A DNA stretch of 35,647 nt from Bordetella sp. (GCA_017308115.1 JAFKFS010000035.1:1-35647), one strand, 5' to 3'. Positions 7,715 through 16,053 are shown, numbered from the stretch's first letter. Notes: generated by a model from the sequence alone, not told the origin. Numbers and translations: made by a program.

Positions 7715-7885
7715 GCCCTGGCCATACCCTGCTTCGCCGCGAAAGGCGCGCCTCCAGGAGGCGGCGCCCGGGACGCAGCGCCCAGAACGTTGCGCCCAGG
7801 GCGCCGCGCCTTCGTCGTCTTCATCGCCGGTTTACTCCGCCGGGCGTAGGCTGGCCGCCAATTCCCCAACGGTTTCGATTTGATC

Positions 7886-8242
7886 ATGGCGCGCATTCTT
7901 CTGGCCGAAGACGACAATTCTCTTCGCGGCTTCCTGAGCCGCGCCCTGGAAAGGGCCGATCATGAGGTCGTGGCCTGCGAGAACGGCGACGACGCCATCG
8001 ACGCCCTGGACCAGGGTCCCTACGACCTGCTGCTGACCGACATCGTCATGCCGGGCGCCGACGGCATCGAGGTCGCCCGCGTCGCCGCCGCCCGCCAGCC
8101 GGGCCTGCGCATCATGTTCATCACCGGCTTCGCCGCCGTCGCCCTCAGCGCCGCCCAGGCCTCGCCCCAGGCCAAGGTCCTGTCCAAGCCCGTCCACCTG
8201 CGCGACCTGGTGAACGAGGTCGAACGCATGATCGCGGCCTAA
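7886..8242 (+). CDS. cpdR: Single-domain response regulator, CpdR type
   Basis: CpdR is a stand-alone receiver domain. In Caulobacter its unphosphorylated form localises to the pole and primes ClpXP to degrade cell-cycle regulators, under the CckA-ChpT phosphorelay. This copy has 118 residues: acidic pocket E8-D9-D10, phospho-acceptor D52 in LLTDIVMP, a Thr in MFITGFAAVAL, and Lys in VLSKPVHLRDLVNEV. The ITGFAAVAL and LSKP-HLRDLVNEV segments are, as I recall, diagnostic of CpdR. The protein ends in Ala-Ala, which in Caulobacter CpdR affects its own turnover. I chose ATG 7886 over an in-frame TTG at 7880 because MARILLAEDD is the normal receiver start. It precedes the tRNA-Val gene on the same strand. 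Confidence 0.87.
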   Translation: MARILLAEDDNSLRGFLSRALERADHEVVACENGDDAIDALDQGPYDLLLTDIVMPGADGIEVARVAAARQPGLRIMFITGFAAVALSAAQASPQAKVLSKPVHLRDLVNEVERMIAA

Positions 8243-8277
8243 CCGAAAGAAAAGTCGAACAAAGGCGTCAAAGCCCC

Positions 8278-8306
8278 TTGCAGCCCCCGCGAACTGCGGG
8301 TTATAG
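8278..8306 (+). promoter_or_regulatory. Promoter of tRNA-Val
   Basis: TTGCAG (8278-8283) and TTATAG (8301-8306) are separated by 17 bp. Predicted transcription starts near 8313, about 44 nt before the mature tRNA. The spacer contains the short inverted repeat CCCGC / GCGGG. Confidence 0.7.
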
Positions 8307-8356
8307 ACGCCGCCTTCCCGCCCACCGGCCGATCGCCGAGGGGCCGCAGAACAGGC

Positions 8357-8432
<76 letters not shown>

Positions 8433-8480
8433 TCTCTTTCCTAGGTTTTTTGGAACTGCTTCTCTTTCGGGAGAGTGCCC

Positions 8481-8504
8481 CGCCCAGGAAACGCCCATGA
8501 AACG
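8481..8504 (+). repeat. Possible integrase arm site, left copy
   Basis: This 24-bp sequence, starting CGCCCAGGAAACGCCCA, matches 23012-23035 in the same orientation at 22 of 24 positions. It sits about 50 bp inside attL, while the other copy sits about 80 bp inside attR, a common place for arm-type recombinase sites. Confidence 0.5.
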
Positions 8505-8517
8505 CTCCCTGCCCAGG

Positions 8518-9636
8518 TCATCGCCGACCAATCGCTGAGCGCGCTTCCTCCATGTAGTTCGGGCTGTGGTGCCCATAGACCCTGGTGATCAGCCCCTCGC
8601 TGGTGCCGGTGAAGCCCGCGACCTGCCAAGTCGGAACGCCCTTCTGAAGCAGCCAGGTGATGCAGGTGTGTTTCAGCGTGTGCGGCGTCACGTCCGCCCC
8701 CAGACCCGCTCGCTCCTTGGCGCTTTCAAAGCCGCTGCGCTGACGCTGGATGATCTCCCCCCCGTATTCGCAGGGGCCGTGGATCGTCAGTCTGCGCCAC
8801 CGCCGCAGGTGCGGCATCAGCCGATGCGGGATCGGACAGGGCGGCCGACGCTTGCGCGTTTCCCGCTCCGCCGTGCCCCGACGATGGATGGTTTCCGTGA
8901 CCAGATCGACCGAACCCGCCGTCGGGTTCCGCGTCCAACGCAAGGCCAGCACGGCCGAATGGCGCGTCGCCGTATAGAGTGCGATTAGGATGAAACGGGC
9001 CACATGATAGTTGGGCTCGGCGACACGACGCCACCCTTTGACGCCGCCCTGGTCGTCAACGCCGACAGCCTCATACCCCAACGCCCCGCGCAGAAGTCGC
9101 GCCGCTTCCATCCGCGTAAGCCAGCGCTCATTGGGCTGTCCCGCGTCCGGCTTCGCGATCGGGATCGGCCGATCCAGTTTTCCATGCCGATGGAGCAGGT
9201 TCAGCGCGGCCGCCAAGGTCTCGAGTTCACGCCGGGCGGTAGCCTCCACCACCGGCCTGCGCCCATGGGCGCCGCTGGTTCTCGCCTTCACATACGTGCG
9301 GCAGGCATCGATGTTGATCGCGTCGCAGGTCAGGTCTCCCAAACCCTCCAGCAGACGGTCGACATGATAGGGCTCCGGACCGGAATGATCGTCCCGCAGA
9401 GATTCCAGATAATAGGTCAGCGCGTCGGCGACGGCGACCTTGGACGGGTGGCCATCGCCGAAATCAGGCCGGTGCTTGTCGGCTAGATAGCGGCCGAACG
9501 CTTCTTCAGCGCCTCGCTGGTCCGACTCGCCAAAGCCCGTGCCGATTTCACGTCCACGGTCGAGGATGACATAGCGGGCCTCTCGGCCCTTTCGTTCGCG
9601 CAGATAGAGGCGCGGGGGTTGGGCGGGACGCGGCAC
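8518..9636 (-). CDS. Tyrosine-type recombinase/integrase (tRNA-proximal)
   Basis: This site-specific recombinase of 372 residues probably integrates and excises the element. The N-terminus has an arm-binding type segment (PPRLYLRERKGREARYVILD), a core-binding helical domain follows, and the catalytic domain begins near 170. Catalytic residues seen are R225 (TATRHSAVLALRW), H319 in HTLKHT and nucleophile Y354 in TRVYGHH. The second arginine of the usual HxLRH motif is Lys322, and the usual GH histidine is Thr345 in GFTGTS. I recall this variant from other alphaproteobacterial integrases. The start is GTG 9636 behind GAGGGA, overlapping the upstream excisionase-like gene by 154 nt. It points towards the tRNA, the usual arrangement for tRNA-integrating islands. 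Confidence 0.88.
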   Translation of the reverse strand: MPRPAQPPRLYLRERKGREARYVILDRGREIGTGFGESDQRGAEEAFGRYLADKHRPDFGDGHPSKVAVADALTYYLESLRDDHSGPEPYHVDRLLEGLGDLTCDAINIDACRTYVKARTSGAHGRRPVVEATARRELETLAAALNLLHRHGKLDRPIPIAKPDAGQPNERWLTRMEAARLLRGALGYEAVGVDDQGGVKGWRRVAEPNYHVARFILIALYTATRHSAVLALRWTRNPTAGSVDLVTETIHRRGTAERETRKRRPPCPIPHRLMPHLRRWRRLTIHGPCEYGGEIIQRQRSGFESAKERAGLGADVTPHTLKHTCITWLLQKGVPTWQVAGFTGTSEGLITRVYGHHSPNYMEEARSAIGRR

Positions 9637-9884
9637 AGTTCCCTCATCGCTTCGATGGCGGCCAGAGTGGTGAAATCCTTGTTGCCGATCCGCTCGATGA
9701 CAAGGCGCCCCCGGCTGGCCTCCAGCCGCAGGGTGCGCACCGAGACGGAGCCGTCAGGAAAGGCGAGACGCGCCGCCACAGTCAGGCGAAGCGGGATCGA
9801 AGACGTGATGGCGTCAGACCTGCGGTCGTGAAGATAACGCTCTACATGGGACAAAACAGCGAACTCGATCGTCAAAGACGACAA
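9483..9884 (-). CDS. Excisionase-like DNA-binding protein upstream of the integrase
   Basis: The segment IPLRLTVAARLAFPDGSVSV, followed by RTLRLEASRGRLVIERIGNK and DFTTLAAIEAMRELCR, reads as a MerR/excisionase-type winged helix. I recall very similar proteins encoded just before this kind of integrase in alphaproteobacteria. It would act as a recombination directionality factor. There is no ATG upstream of the conserved part. TTG at 9884 or 9875, or a GTG within LTVAARL, are the options, and no strong ribosome site decides. The C-terminal 50 or so residues are Ser/Arg-rich and overlap the integrase start in another frame, so they may carry little function. Up to 133 residues. Confidence 0.6.
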   Translation of the reverse strand: MSSLTIEFAVLSHVERYLHDRRSDAITSSIPLRLTVAARLAFPDGSVSVRTLRLEASRGRLVIERIGNKDFTTLAAIEAMRELCRVPPNPRASICANERAERPAMSSSTVDVKSARALASRTSEALKKRSAAI

Positions 9885-9952
9885 TCGCTAGAGGCGACCG
9901 GCGGGATACCGGGACAGACACCCCGGCGGGCGTCATTTGTCGTCGCCGTTCA

Positions 9953-9980
9953 TATATACCGAACAGTGTTCCGATTGCAA
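9953..9980 (-). promoter_or_regulatory. Promoter with embedded palindromic operator for excisionase-integrase
   Basis: On the minus strand TTGCAA (9975-9980) and TATATA (9953-9958) are 16 bp apart. The spacer holds the perfect odd palindrome GAACAGTGTTC (9961-9971). A repressor bound there would block the polymerase directly. Predicted transcription starts about 60 nt before TTG 9884. Confidence 0.6.
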
Positions 9981-10039
9981 CAAGAAAAATCACTTATCTT
10001 ATTGTTTTTGTTAAGGAATGATATGCGCACATCAACAGA

Positions 10040-10624
10040 TCACGTCTTCTGATCTTTCCGCAACCAGTCCGCAGCGACGAAGGCCTTGTCCAGAAAGATC
10101 GCCACCTTCTCCCATTCGGCGCCTGCACGACCGCCTTGCGCGGCCTTCCGGCGCACCTCCGCCAGAAACTCCTCCCGTTCGATATAGGCCGCGATCTTTT
10201 CCAGGTCAGGTCGACGCGTCGGAGGCGCCGACTGAGCGCGCTCCCTGGCCTGCTCCTGCGTACAGGCGCCCTTGAGGCGATTGGCCCGGTCGCTGATAAC
10301 GCGAACATTCCCGCGCACATAGCCCAGGGCAGGCCTGATGCGGTCCAGCGAAGGCGATCCGCTCGACCGCTCGGAACCTGCCGCCAGCGGCACACCGAGC
10401 ACAGGGCAAACCGGCGGCACCACCACGTCACGACGGCGCAGGTTGAACGGCAAACCCAGGCGCGCCGCCCTTTCCCGCGCCCGCTCCAGCAAGGCCGCCA
10501 CCGGATCGCGGCGACGTCGCTGGCGCATGTAGGCGCTCATATAGAGGGCGTTGCAGCGCCGACATTTCGCGCGCTTCAACTGCGCCCCATGAATGGGGCA
10601 ATTCAATTCGAATTGGTTCTTCAT
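10040..10624 (-). CDS. HNH/endonuclease VII-like zinc-binding protein
   Basis: This 194-residue protein begins MKNQFELNCPIHGAQLKRAK and has a CPxHG..CRRC zinc-ribbon-like start. The core CPVLGVPLAAG, then SPSLDRIRPALGYVRGNVRV and ISDRANRLKG, is the signature I know from phage-type HNH or endonuclease VII-like nucleases (pattern CPxxGxPL, SLDRI.P..GY..GNV..IS..AN..K). The remaining C-terminal 75 residues are charged helices without recognised motifs. It could cut DNA during recombination, packaging or defence. I prefer ATG 10624 (GGAG 12 nt upstream) over GTG 10642. It is divergent from an XRE regulator, with four GANTC sites between them. Confidence 0.6.
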   Translation of the reverse strand: MKNQFELNCPIHGAQLKRAKCRRCNALYMSAYMRQRRRRDPVAALLERARERAARLGLPFNLRRRDVVVPPVCPVLGVPLAAGSERSSGSPSLDRIRPALGYVRGNVRVISDRANRLKGACTQEQARERAQSAPPTRRPDLEKIAAYIEREEFLAEVRRKAAQGGRAGAEWEKVAIFLDKAFVAADWLRKDQKT

Positions 10625-10634
10625 GGACAGATAA

Positions 10635-10684
10635 GACTCCACGTTGATAATGAGTCTATGAATTCAAAATGAGTCTAAAGAGTC
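10635..10684. promoter_or_regulatory. Divergent control region with four GANTC (CcrM) sites
   Basis: GANTC occurs at 10635, 10652, 10671 and 10680, four sites in 50 bp. Two of them lie in the direct repeat TGAGTCTA (10651-10658 and 10670-10677). The region is AT-rich and separates the HNH-like gene from the XRE regulator. In Caulobacterales CcrM methylates GANTC once per cell cycle, so these promoters may respond to replication state; the repeats may also be binding sites of the XRE protein. Confidence 0.5.
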
Positions 10685-10694
10685 AAATTTAATT

Positions 10695-11000
10695 ATGAAG
10701 ACATCTCGAGCGCGCTCCCCCAACCACCCCACAGGCGCACAACTGCGCGGCGCCCGAGGCCTTCTGAATCTGTCGGTCCTGGACCTGTCGGAGCGCACCG
10801 GCCTGGCCGTGAACACCATCAAGCGCGCCGAAGCGACGAACGACTTCGCCCCAATCAACCGCGCCAACGCCAACCTGTTGGTCACAGTGCTTCAAAACTT
10901 AGGGGTGGTGTTTTTGCCGGCGGATGATGCGGTAGGGGCGGGCGTGCGGCTGGCAGCGTCAGACACGCCCGCATTTGCGCGACGGCGAAGCGGTGAGTGA
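10695..11000 (+). CDS. XRE-family helix-turn-helix regulator
   Basis: This 101-residue protein has a lambda-repressor type helix-turn-helix: GAQLRGARGLLNLSVLDLSE, then RTGLAVNTIKRAEAT near 15-50. NLLVTVLQNLGVVFLPADD (about 60-78) resembles the short C-terminal extension of phage-type XRE regulators in alphaproteobacteria. It likely represses its own promoter and that of the divergent HNH-like gene. No ribosome site is visible before ATG 10695, so translation may be leaderless. It could also act on the type I RM operon 358 bp downstream, but no shared operator was found there. Confidence 0.8.
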   Translation: MKTSRARSPNHPTGAQLRGARGLLNLSVLDLSERTGLAVNTIKRAEATNDFAPINRANANLLVTVLQNLGVVFLPADDAVGAGVRLAASDTPAFARRRSGE

Positions 11001-11358
11001 TAACAACTAAGCGCGGATTTCGTTGAAAAAAGGCGGGCTCGGGCAATTGGCATGAGGGTGCCGGGCTGATTCACTCTGGTCGTTGAGCGGGAGGCGCAGC
11101 GATGATGGCAGACCAGCGAGGGCGTTCGCGGCCGGGAGAAGGGTTTCATCTCCTAGGGTGCGACCTAATTCGACACGCTCAGAACGGCCGTTTTGCGCGC
11201 CGCCTGGCGGGCGTCTTCGCGCGCCTCCCTTCCACCCGCACCCAAGAAAAATGCTCCTGATGCGCTCTGGAGGCGCAATTTCTTAACCCTGGCATTCACC
11301 CGCCGGAAGCTTCTGGCGTGCTAAGGGCCACGCCACGAAACGAACCGGGGGCGCGTCC
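11001..11358. other. 358-bp gap upstream of hsdM, no gene seen
   Basis: This gap between the XRE gene and hsdM must hold the RM operon promoter, but I could not fix -35/-10 boxes. It contains one GANTC (GATTC near 11071) and a 30-bp sequence (11006-11036) that recurs after dnaE2. Short ORFs here are arginine/proline-rich frame artefacts. Confidence 0.5.
11006..11036 (+). repeat. About 30-bp repeat, copy 1 (after the XRE gene)
   Basis: The sequence starting actaagcgc and continuing to cgttgaaaaaaggcgg matches 29046-29075 at about 27 of 30 positions with one single-base indel. Function unknown. Confidence 0.5.
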
Positions 11359-13194
11359 ATGAACCATCAGTCCTTATCGGCCTTCATCTGGTCGGTCGCC
11401 GACCTGCTGCGCGGCGACTATAAGCAGTCGGACTACGGCAAGGTCATCCTGCCGTTCACGGTCCTACGGCGGCTGGATTGCGTCCTGGCCCCGACCAAGG
11501 CGGCGGTGCTTGCCGAGTTCGAAAAACGTCAGGGCGAGGGCATGAACCCGGAGCCCTTCCTCCTGCGGGCGGCGGGCCAGCCGTTCTTCAACACCTCACC
11601 GATGGACATGGCGAAGTTGATGGGCGATCCCGACAACATCGCCGCCAACCTCTACGCCTACATCCAGGCCTTCTCGGCCGACGTGCGCGACATCTTCGAG
11701 CGGTTCGAGTTCACGACCCAGGTCGACCGCCTGGCCAAGGCGGGCCTGCTGTATCAGGTGACCGAGAAGTTCGCGGGCATCGACCTGAGCCCGGCGGCGG
11801 TCGACAACTTCCACATGGGCCTGGCGTTCGAGGAGTTGATCCGCAAGTTCTCCGAGCTGTCCAACGAGACCGCCGGGGAGCACTTCACCCCGCGCGAGGT
11901 CATCAAGCTGATGGTCTCCTTGCTCTTCGTCGAGGACGACGACGCCCTGGCCAAGCCCGGCGTGGTCCGCACCATCTACGACCCGACGGCGGGGACCGGC
12001 GGGATGCTGTCGGTGGCCGAGGAGCGGCTGACGGAGATGAACCCGGCCGCGCGCCTGACCATGTTCGGCCAGGAGTTGAACCCGGAGTCCTACGCCATCT
12101 GCAAGGCGGACATGCTGATCAAGGGTCAGGACGTCGCCAACATCATCTTCGGCAACACCCTGTCCGACGACGGCCACCCGACCAGGCAGTTCGACTACAT
12201 GCTGTCGAACCCGCCGTTCGGCGTCGAATGGAAGAAGGTCGAGAAGGTCGTCCGCGCCGAGCATGAGAAGCAAGGCTTCAACGGCCGGTTCGGCCCAGGG
12301 CTCCCCCGGGTGTCTGACGGGTCCCTGCTGTTCCTGATGCACCTGCTGTCCAAGATGCGCCCGGCAGTCGACGGTGGAAGCCGCTTCGGCATCGTCCTGA
12401 ACGGCTCGCCCCTGTTCACCGGCGGCGCCGGGTCGGGTGAGAGCGAGATCAGGCGCTACCTGCTGGAGAGCGACCTGGTCGAGGCCATCGTCGCCCTGCC
12501 GACGGACATGTTCTACAACACCGGCATCGCCACCTACGTCTGGATCGTCTCGAACCGGAAACCGGCGCACCGGCGCGGCAAGCTGCAACTGATCGACGCC
12601 AGCAGCTTCTGGCAGAAGATGCGCAAGTCCCTGGGCTCGAAGCGGCGCGAGATGTCCGAGGACGACATCGCCACCGTGACCCGCCTGTTCGGCGGCTTCC
12701 AGGCGGCGCAGCTGGCGACCGTGCTGGACGCCGAAGGCAAGGAGATCGAGCGCACCGTGGTCGTCGACGGCGAGGCCCCGCCGGTCGCGCCCGAGGACGG
12801 CAAGGTCAAGCTGGTCCCGCTGTCGCTGATTCTGGACAACGCCGCCTTCGGCTACCGCACCATCACGGTCGAACGTCCCCTGCTGGATAACCAGGGACAG
12901 CCTGTGGTCGGTCTGAAGGGCAAGAAGAAGGGCCAGCCCCAGCCGGACAGCGCCCGCCGCGACACCGAGAACGTGCCCCTGGCCGAGGACGTCGAGACTT
13001 ATTTCGAGCGCGAGGTGAAGCCCCACGCCCCCGACGCCTGGATCGACCACGACAAGACCAAGGTCGGCTACGAAATCCCCTTCAACCGCCACTTCTATGT
13101 CTTCGAGCCGCCGCGCGACCTAGCCGAGATCGACGCCGACCTTCTGGCTGTTACCGACCGCATCAAAGCGATGATCGAGGAGATGGCGGCGTGA
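11359..13194 (+). CDS. hsdM: Type I restriction-modification system, N6-adenine methyltransferase subunit
   Basis: HsdM methylates adenine in both half-sites of the bipartite recognition sequence, using S-adenosylmethionine, as M2S or within R2M2S complexes. The 611-residue protein has the N-terminal HsdM helical domain ([20 protein letters not shown]), the SAM-binding motif DPTAGTGGM at 208-216 and the catalytic NPPF at 284-287. The region from 460 to 560 is an extended insert ([20 protein letters not shown]), as in long HsdM variants. The last base pairs overlap the hsdS GTG start, so the two are translationally coupled. The gene is intact, with no missing motif. Confidence 0.95.
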   Translation: MNHQSLSAFIWSVADLLRGDYKQSDYGKVILPFTVLRRLDCVLAPTKAAVLAEFEKRQGEGMNPEPFLLRAAGQPFFNTSPMDMAKLMGDPDNIAANLYAYIQAFSADVRDIFERFEFTTQVDRLAKAGLLYQVTEKFAGIDLSPAAVDNFHMGLAFEELIRKFSELSNETAGEHFTPREVIKLMVSLLFVEDDDALAKPGVVRTIYDPTAGTGGMLSVAEERLTEMNPAARLTMFGQELNPESYAICKADMLIKGQDVANIIFGNTLSDDGHPTRQFDYMLSNPPFGVEWKKVEKVVRAEHEKQGFNGRFGPGLPRVSDGSLLFLMHLLSKMRPAVDGGSRFGIVLNGSPLFTGGAGSGESEIRRYLLESDLVEAIVALPTDMFYNTGIATYVWIVSNRKPAHRRGKLQLIDASSFWQKMRKSLGSKRREMSEDDIATVTRLFGGFQAAQLATVLDAEGKEIERTVVVDGEAPPVAPEDGKVKLVPLSLILDNAAFGYRTITVERPLLDNQGQPVVGLKGKKKGQPQPDSARRDTENVPLAEDVETYFEREVKPHAPDAWIDHDKTKVGYEIPFNRHFYVFEPPRDLAEIDADLLAVTDRIKAMIEEMAA

Positions 13195-14525
13195 GCGCGC
13201 CCGCCTACGACGCTTACCGCGACAGCGGGATTGATTGGCTTGGGAAGGTGCCGAGCCACTGGAGCGTGAGTCCGCTGAAGACAGCCTACTCCATCTTCGG
13301 CGGAGCCACGCCGAAATCAGAGCGCGAAGACTATTGGGACGGCGGCGTGCCTTGGGTCACCCCTGCTGACCTCAGCCGCCTGACCTCACCTTTCATCGGC
13401 GAGACCTTGAGGACCATCTCAGAGACCGGTCTTGCTTCATGCGCGGCAACCCTCATCCCAGCAGACAGTGTCATCCTGTCCACGCGAGCCCCAATTGGGT
13501 CCATCGGCATCGCCACCGCACCGGCAACAACTAACCAGGGCTGCAAAGCTTTGGTGTCGCGTGGCGGAGCCGTTCCCTCATTCTTGGCTTACACCTTATC
13601 TATCGCAACCGAACAACTGCGGGTACGGGGCAAGGGCACGACATTTCTTGAGCTATCAGGCGATGAGCTCGGACGCTTCAAAATGCCGAACCCACCGCCC
13701 ATCGAACAGGCCGCCATCGCAGCCTTCCTCGACCGGGAGACCGGCAAGATCGACGCGCTGGTGGAGGCGCAGACGCGGCTGATCGAACTACTGAAGGAGA
13801 AGCGCCAGGCCGTCATCTCCCACGCCGTCACCAAGGGCCTCGACCCCGCCGCCCCGATGAAGGACTCCGGCGTCGAATGGCTGGGCCAGGTCCCGGCGCA
13901 TTGGGAGGTGAAGCGCCTGTCGTATGTGTTCAGAACGATCTCGAGCGGCACAACGCCGCCATCAGATCAAGCAGCGTATTACGACGGCGAAGTGAACTGG
14001 GTAACCACAGGCGAACTTCGGGAGCGAGCAATCCTTCAGACTGCGAAGCAAGTCAGTGATGGAGCTCTAAGGACCTTCAGCGCGCTCAAAATCTATCAAC
14101 CCGGCACACTTCTAATAGCGATGTATGGTGCCACGATTGGAAGATTAGGGTGGCTCGCTGCGCCTGCCGCGACAAATCAAGCATGCTGCGCGTTCGCAGA
14201 CCCCGTCGGGGCAGAAACCCGGTTCGTGTTTCGTTATCTGCAAGCAGCGCGCGAATTCATAATCCTGTTGGCTTCGGGCGGCGGTCAGCCGAACATCAGC
14301 CAGGAGAAGTTGCGCTCACTCCCAATTCCATTGCCACCGATGCCCGAGCAAGCCGCCATCATCGACGCATTGGATGGGCAACTCCAAAATATCGAGCGGT
14401 TGGAAGGGGAGGCGGAGGCTGCCGTCGCCCTCCTTCGGGAACGTCGCGCTGCCCTGATCTCCGCCGCTGTCACCGGCAAGATCGACGTGCGCGGCCTCGC
14501 GCCCGAACAGGCGGAGGCGGCATGA
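13191..14525 (+). CDS. hsdS: Type I restriction-modification system, specificity subunit
   Basis: HsdS determines the DNA target. Its 444 residues hold two target-recognition domains with the usual repeated frame: [20 protein letters not shown] (about 7-26) and [20 protein letters not shown] (about 224-243). Each domain is followed by a conserved helix, [20 protein letters not shown] near 170 and [20 protein letters not shown] near 383. The first helix ends in [15 protein letters not shown] and the second in [17 protein letters not shown]. The recognition domains have lower GC than the conserved parts, as expected from domain exchange. The start is GTG 13191, overlapping the hsdM stop; the stop overlaps the next ATG by ATGA. 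The bipartite target cannot be predicted from sequence alone. Confidence 0.94.
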   Translation: MSAPAYDAYRDSGIDWLGKVPSHWSVSPLKTAYSIFGGATPKSEREDYWDGGVPWVTPADLSRLTSPFIGETLRTISETGLASCAATLIPADSVILSTRAPIGSIGIATAPATTNQGCKALVSRGGAVPSFLAYTLSIATEQLRVRGKGTTFLELSGDELGRFKMPNPPPIEQAAIAAFLDRETGKIDALVEAQTRLIELLKEKRQAVISHAVTKGLDPAAPMKDSGVEWLGQVPAHWEVKRLSYVFRTISSGTTPPSDQAAYYDGEVNWVTTGELRERAILQTAKQVSDGALRTFSALKIYQPGTLLIAMYGATIGRLGWLAAPAATNQACCAFADPVGAETRFVFRYLQAAREFIILLASGGGQPNISQEKLRSLPIPLPPMPEQAAIIDALDGQLQNIERLEGEAEAAVALLRERRAALISAAVTGKIDVRGLAPEQAEAA

Positions 14526-15979
14526 GCGAGAACGGCTATCTTGAGAGACTGGTGCGGGAGCTGACGCGGCTGCCTGCAGAAACCCAGTGGGTGGAGTTCA
14601 AGGAGAACAACGCTGACCCTGAGATGATCGGAAAGACCATCTCCGCCCTGTCCAATTCGGCGACGCTGAACGGGCAGGAGAAGGCTTATCTGGTTTGGGG
14701 TGTCCGCGACGGCACGCATGAGATCGTCGGCACCACGTTCGCGCCCGGTGCGGCCAAGAAGGGGGCGGAAAACCTGGAGGCCTGGCTGGTCCGCCTTCTG
14801 GAACCGCGCATCAACATCCGCTTCCACAGCCTGACGGTCGATAATCAGGCGGTGGTCCTTCTGGAAATCCCTGCGGCCGCCCAGAAGCCTACTCGCTTTT
14901 CCGGCGAGGAACGGATCAGAGTCGGTTCAACCACCCACCCGTTGCGCGACCATGGCGATAAGGAGGCGGAACTTTGGCGGCAGTTCGACCGCCAACCGTT
15001 CGAGGTCCAGATCGCTCGAAGCGATTGCAGCGCCGAACAGGTCATCGCCTTGCTGGATTATCCCGCCTACTTCGAAAGCGTCGACCTGCCATCACCCGAA
15101 GACCGCCGCCAAATTCTTACGCGGCTAGAAGAGGACCGGCTGATTGTCAGCAACGGAGCGGGACATTTCGACATCACCAATCTCGGCGCGATCCTTTATG
15201 CTCGCCGCCTTGACGACTTCCCGTCCGTCGCCCGCAAGTCCGTGCGGGTGATCGTCTATCGCGGCCAAGACCGCATCTCGACCGAACGCGAACAAGAAGG
15301 TGCCCGTGGTTACGCGGCTGGGTTCCAAGGGTTGATGGACTGGATCGACGGCCAACTCCCGCGCAATGAAGTGATAGGCCGGGCGCTACGCCAGAATGTG
15401 CCGCTCTACCCCGAGCTAGCGGTGCGTGAATTGGTCGCCAATGCCCTGATCCACCAGGATTTCAGCATCGACGGCACCGGTCCCATGGTCGAAATCTTCG
15501 AGGGACGGATCGAGATCACCAACCCCGGTGCGTCTCTCATTGACATCGACCGCATGCTTGACCATGCGCCGCGCTCGCGGAACGAGGCGCTCGCCCGTTT
15601 CATGCGCCGCATAGGCATCTGCGAGGAACGCGGCAGCGGGGTAGATAAGGTGGTGTTCGAAACCGAGCTAAACCAGCTTCCCGCGCCGGTCTGGGAGCGA
15701 CAGGACGGCGCGTTCCGGGTGGTCCTGTTCGCACCCAAGGCCTTGCGGGATATGGATCGGAGTGAAAAGGTCCACGCCTGCTACCTGCATGCCTGCTTGC
15801 GCCATGTGCGGCGAGAGCCGGTGACTAACGCATCCCTGCGCGAGCGGTTCGGCGTCGCGCCTGGCAACGCTGCCATCGTGTCCCGCATTATCAAGGACGC
15901 CCTCGAAGCTGGGGTAATCAGGCCCTACGAGGAAGGCCAGGCGAAGAAGGTCGCGCGCTACCTGCCATCGTGGGCGTGA
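14522..15979 (+). CDS. AlbA_2 (Schlafen-like) DNA-binding / HATPase-type protein embedded in the RM operon
   Basis: This 485-residue protein begins with an AlbA_2 domain (about 15-130): ETQWVEFKENNADPEMIGKT followed by YLVWGVRDGTHEIVGTTF. It continues into a RecG-related ATPase-like domain with the N-box type stretch ELAVRELVANALIHQDFS (298-315), EGRIEITNPG and EERGSGVDK. The C-terminal part (420-485) is a winged-helix segment. Proteins of this build are annotated as ATP-dependent transcriptional regulators or Schlafen-like, and some are found in defence islands. It starts on the hsdS stop codon (ATGA), so it is coupled to the RM operon, and hsdR follows after 132 bp. It may modulate restriction or act as a second defence effector; this is inference. 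An upstream in-frame extension overlaps hsdS and is rejected. Confidence 0.82.
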   Translation: MSENGYLERLVRELTRLPAETQWVEFKENNADPEMIGKTISALSNSATLNGQEKAYLVWGVRDGTHEIVGTTFAPGAAKKGAENLEAWLVRLLEPRINIRFHSLTVDNQAVVLLEIPAAAQKPTRFSGEERIRVGSTTHPLRDHGDKEAELWRQFDRQPFEVQIARSDCSAEQVIALLDYPAYFESVDLPSPEDRRQILTRLEEDRLIVSNGAGHFDITNLGAILYARRLDDFPSVARKSVRVIVYRGQDRISTEREQEGARGYAAGFQGLMDWIDGQLPRNEVIGRALRQNVPLYPELAVRELVANALIHQDFSIDGTGPMVEIFEGRIEITNPGASLIDIDRMLDHAPRSRNEALARFMRRIGICEERGSGVDKVVFETELNQLPAPVWERQDGAFRVVLFAPKALRDMDRSEKVHACYLHACLRHVRREPVTNASLRERFGVAPGNAAIVSRIIKDALEAGVIRPYEEGQAKKVARYLPSWA

Positions 15980-16025
15980 TTTCTTTGACGGGTATTTGAT
16001 CGCGCGCCCTTCCGTGAGGCGCGAA

Positions 16026-16053
16026 TATCAGAAAACCCTATACAATTCTGATA
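16026..16053. promoter_or_regulatory. Inverted repeat around a -10-like box upstream of hsdR
   Basis: Perfect 8-bp arms tatcagaa (16026-16033) and ttctgata (16046-16053) are 12 bp apart, and the gap contains most of the -10-like TATACAAT (16039-16046). It lies 59 bp before the hsdR ATG. This may be a separate hsdR promoter under repressor control, which would allow methylation before restriction. Confidence 0.45.

Noticed and set aside
6737-7849. 370-codon plus-strand frame opposite the N-formylglutamate amidohydrolase
   Set aside because: Arg/Pro-rich shadow; it also runs through a strong terminator at 6846-6876.
11596-13092. 498-codon open frame opposite hsdM
   Set aside because: Antisense shadow of a GC-rich gene; no motif, and hsdM has all its catalytic motifs.
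14150-14521. Upstream in-frame extension of the AlbA_2 gene
   Set aside because: It overlaps the conserved second half of hsdS in another frame; the ATGA junction at 14522 is the natural start.
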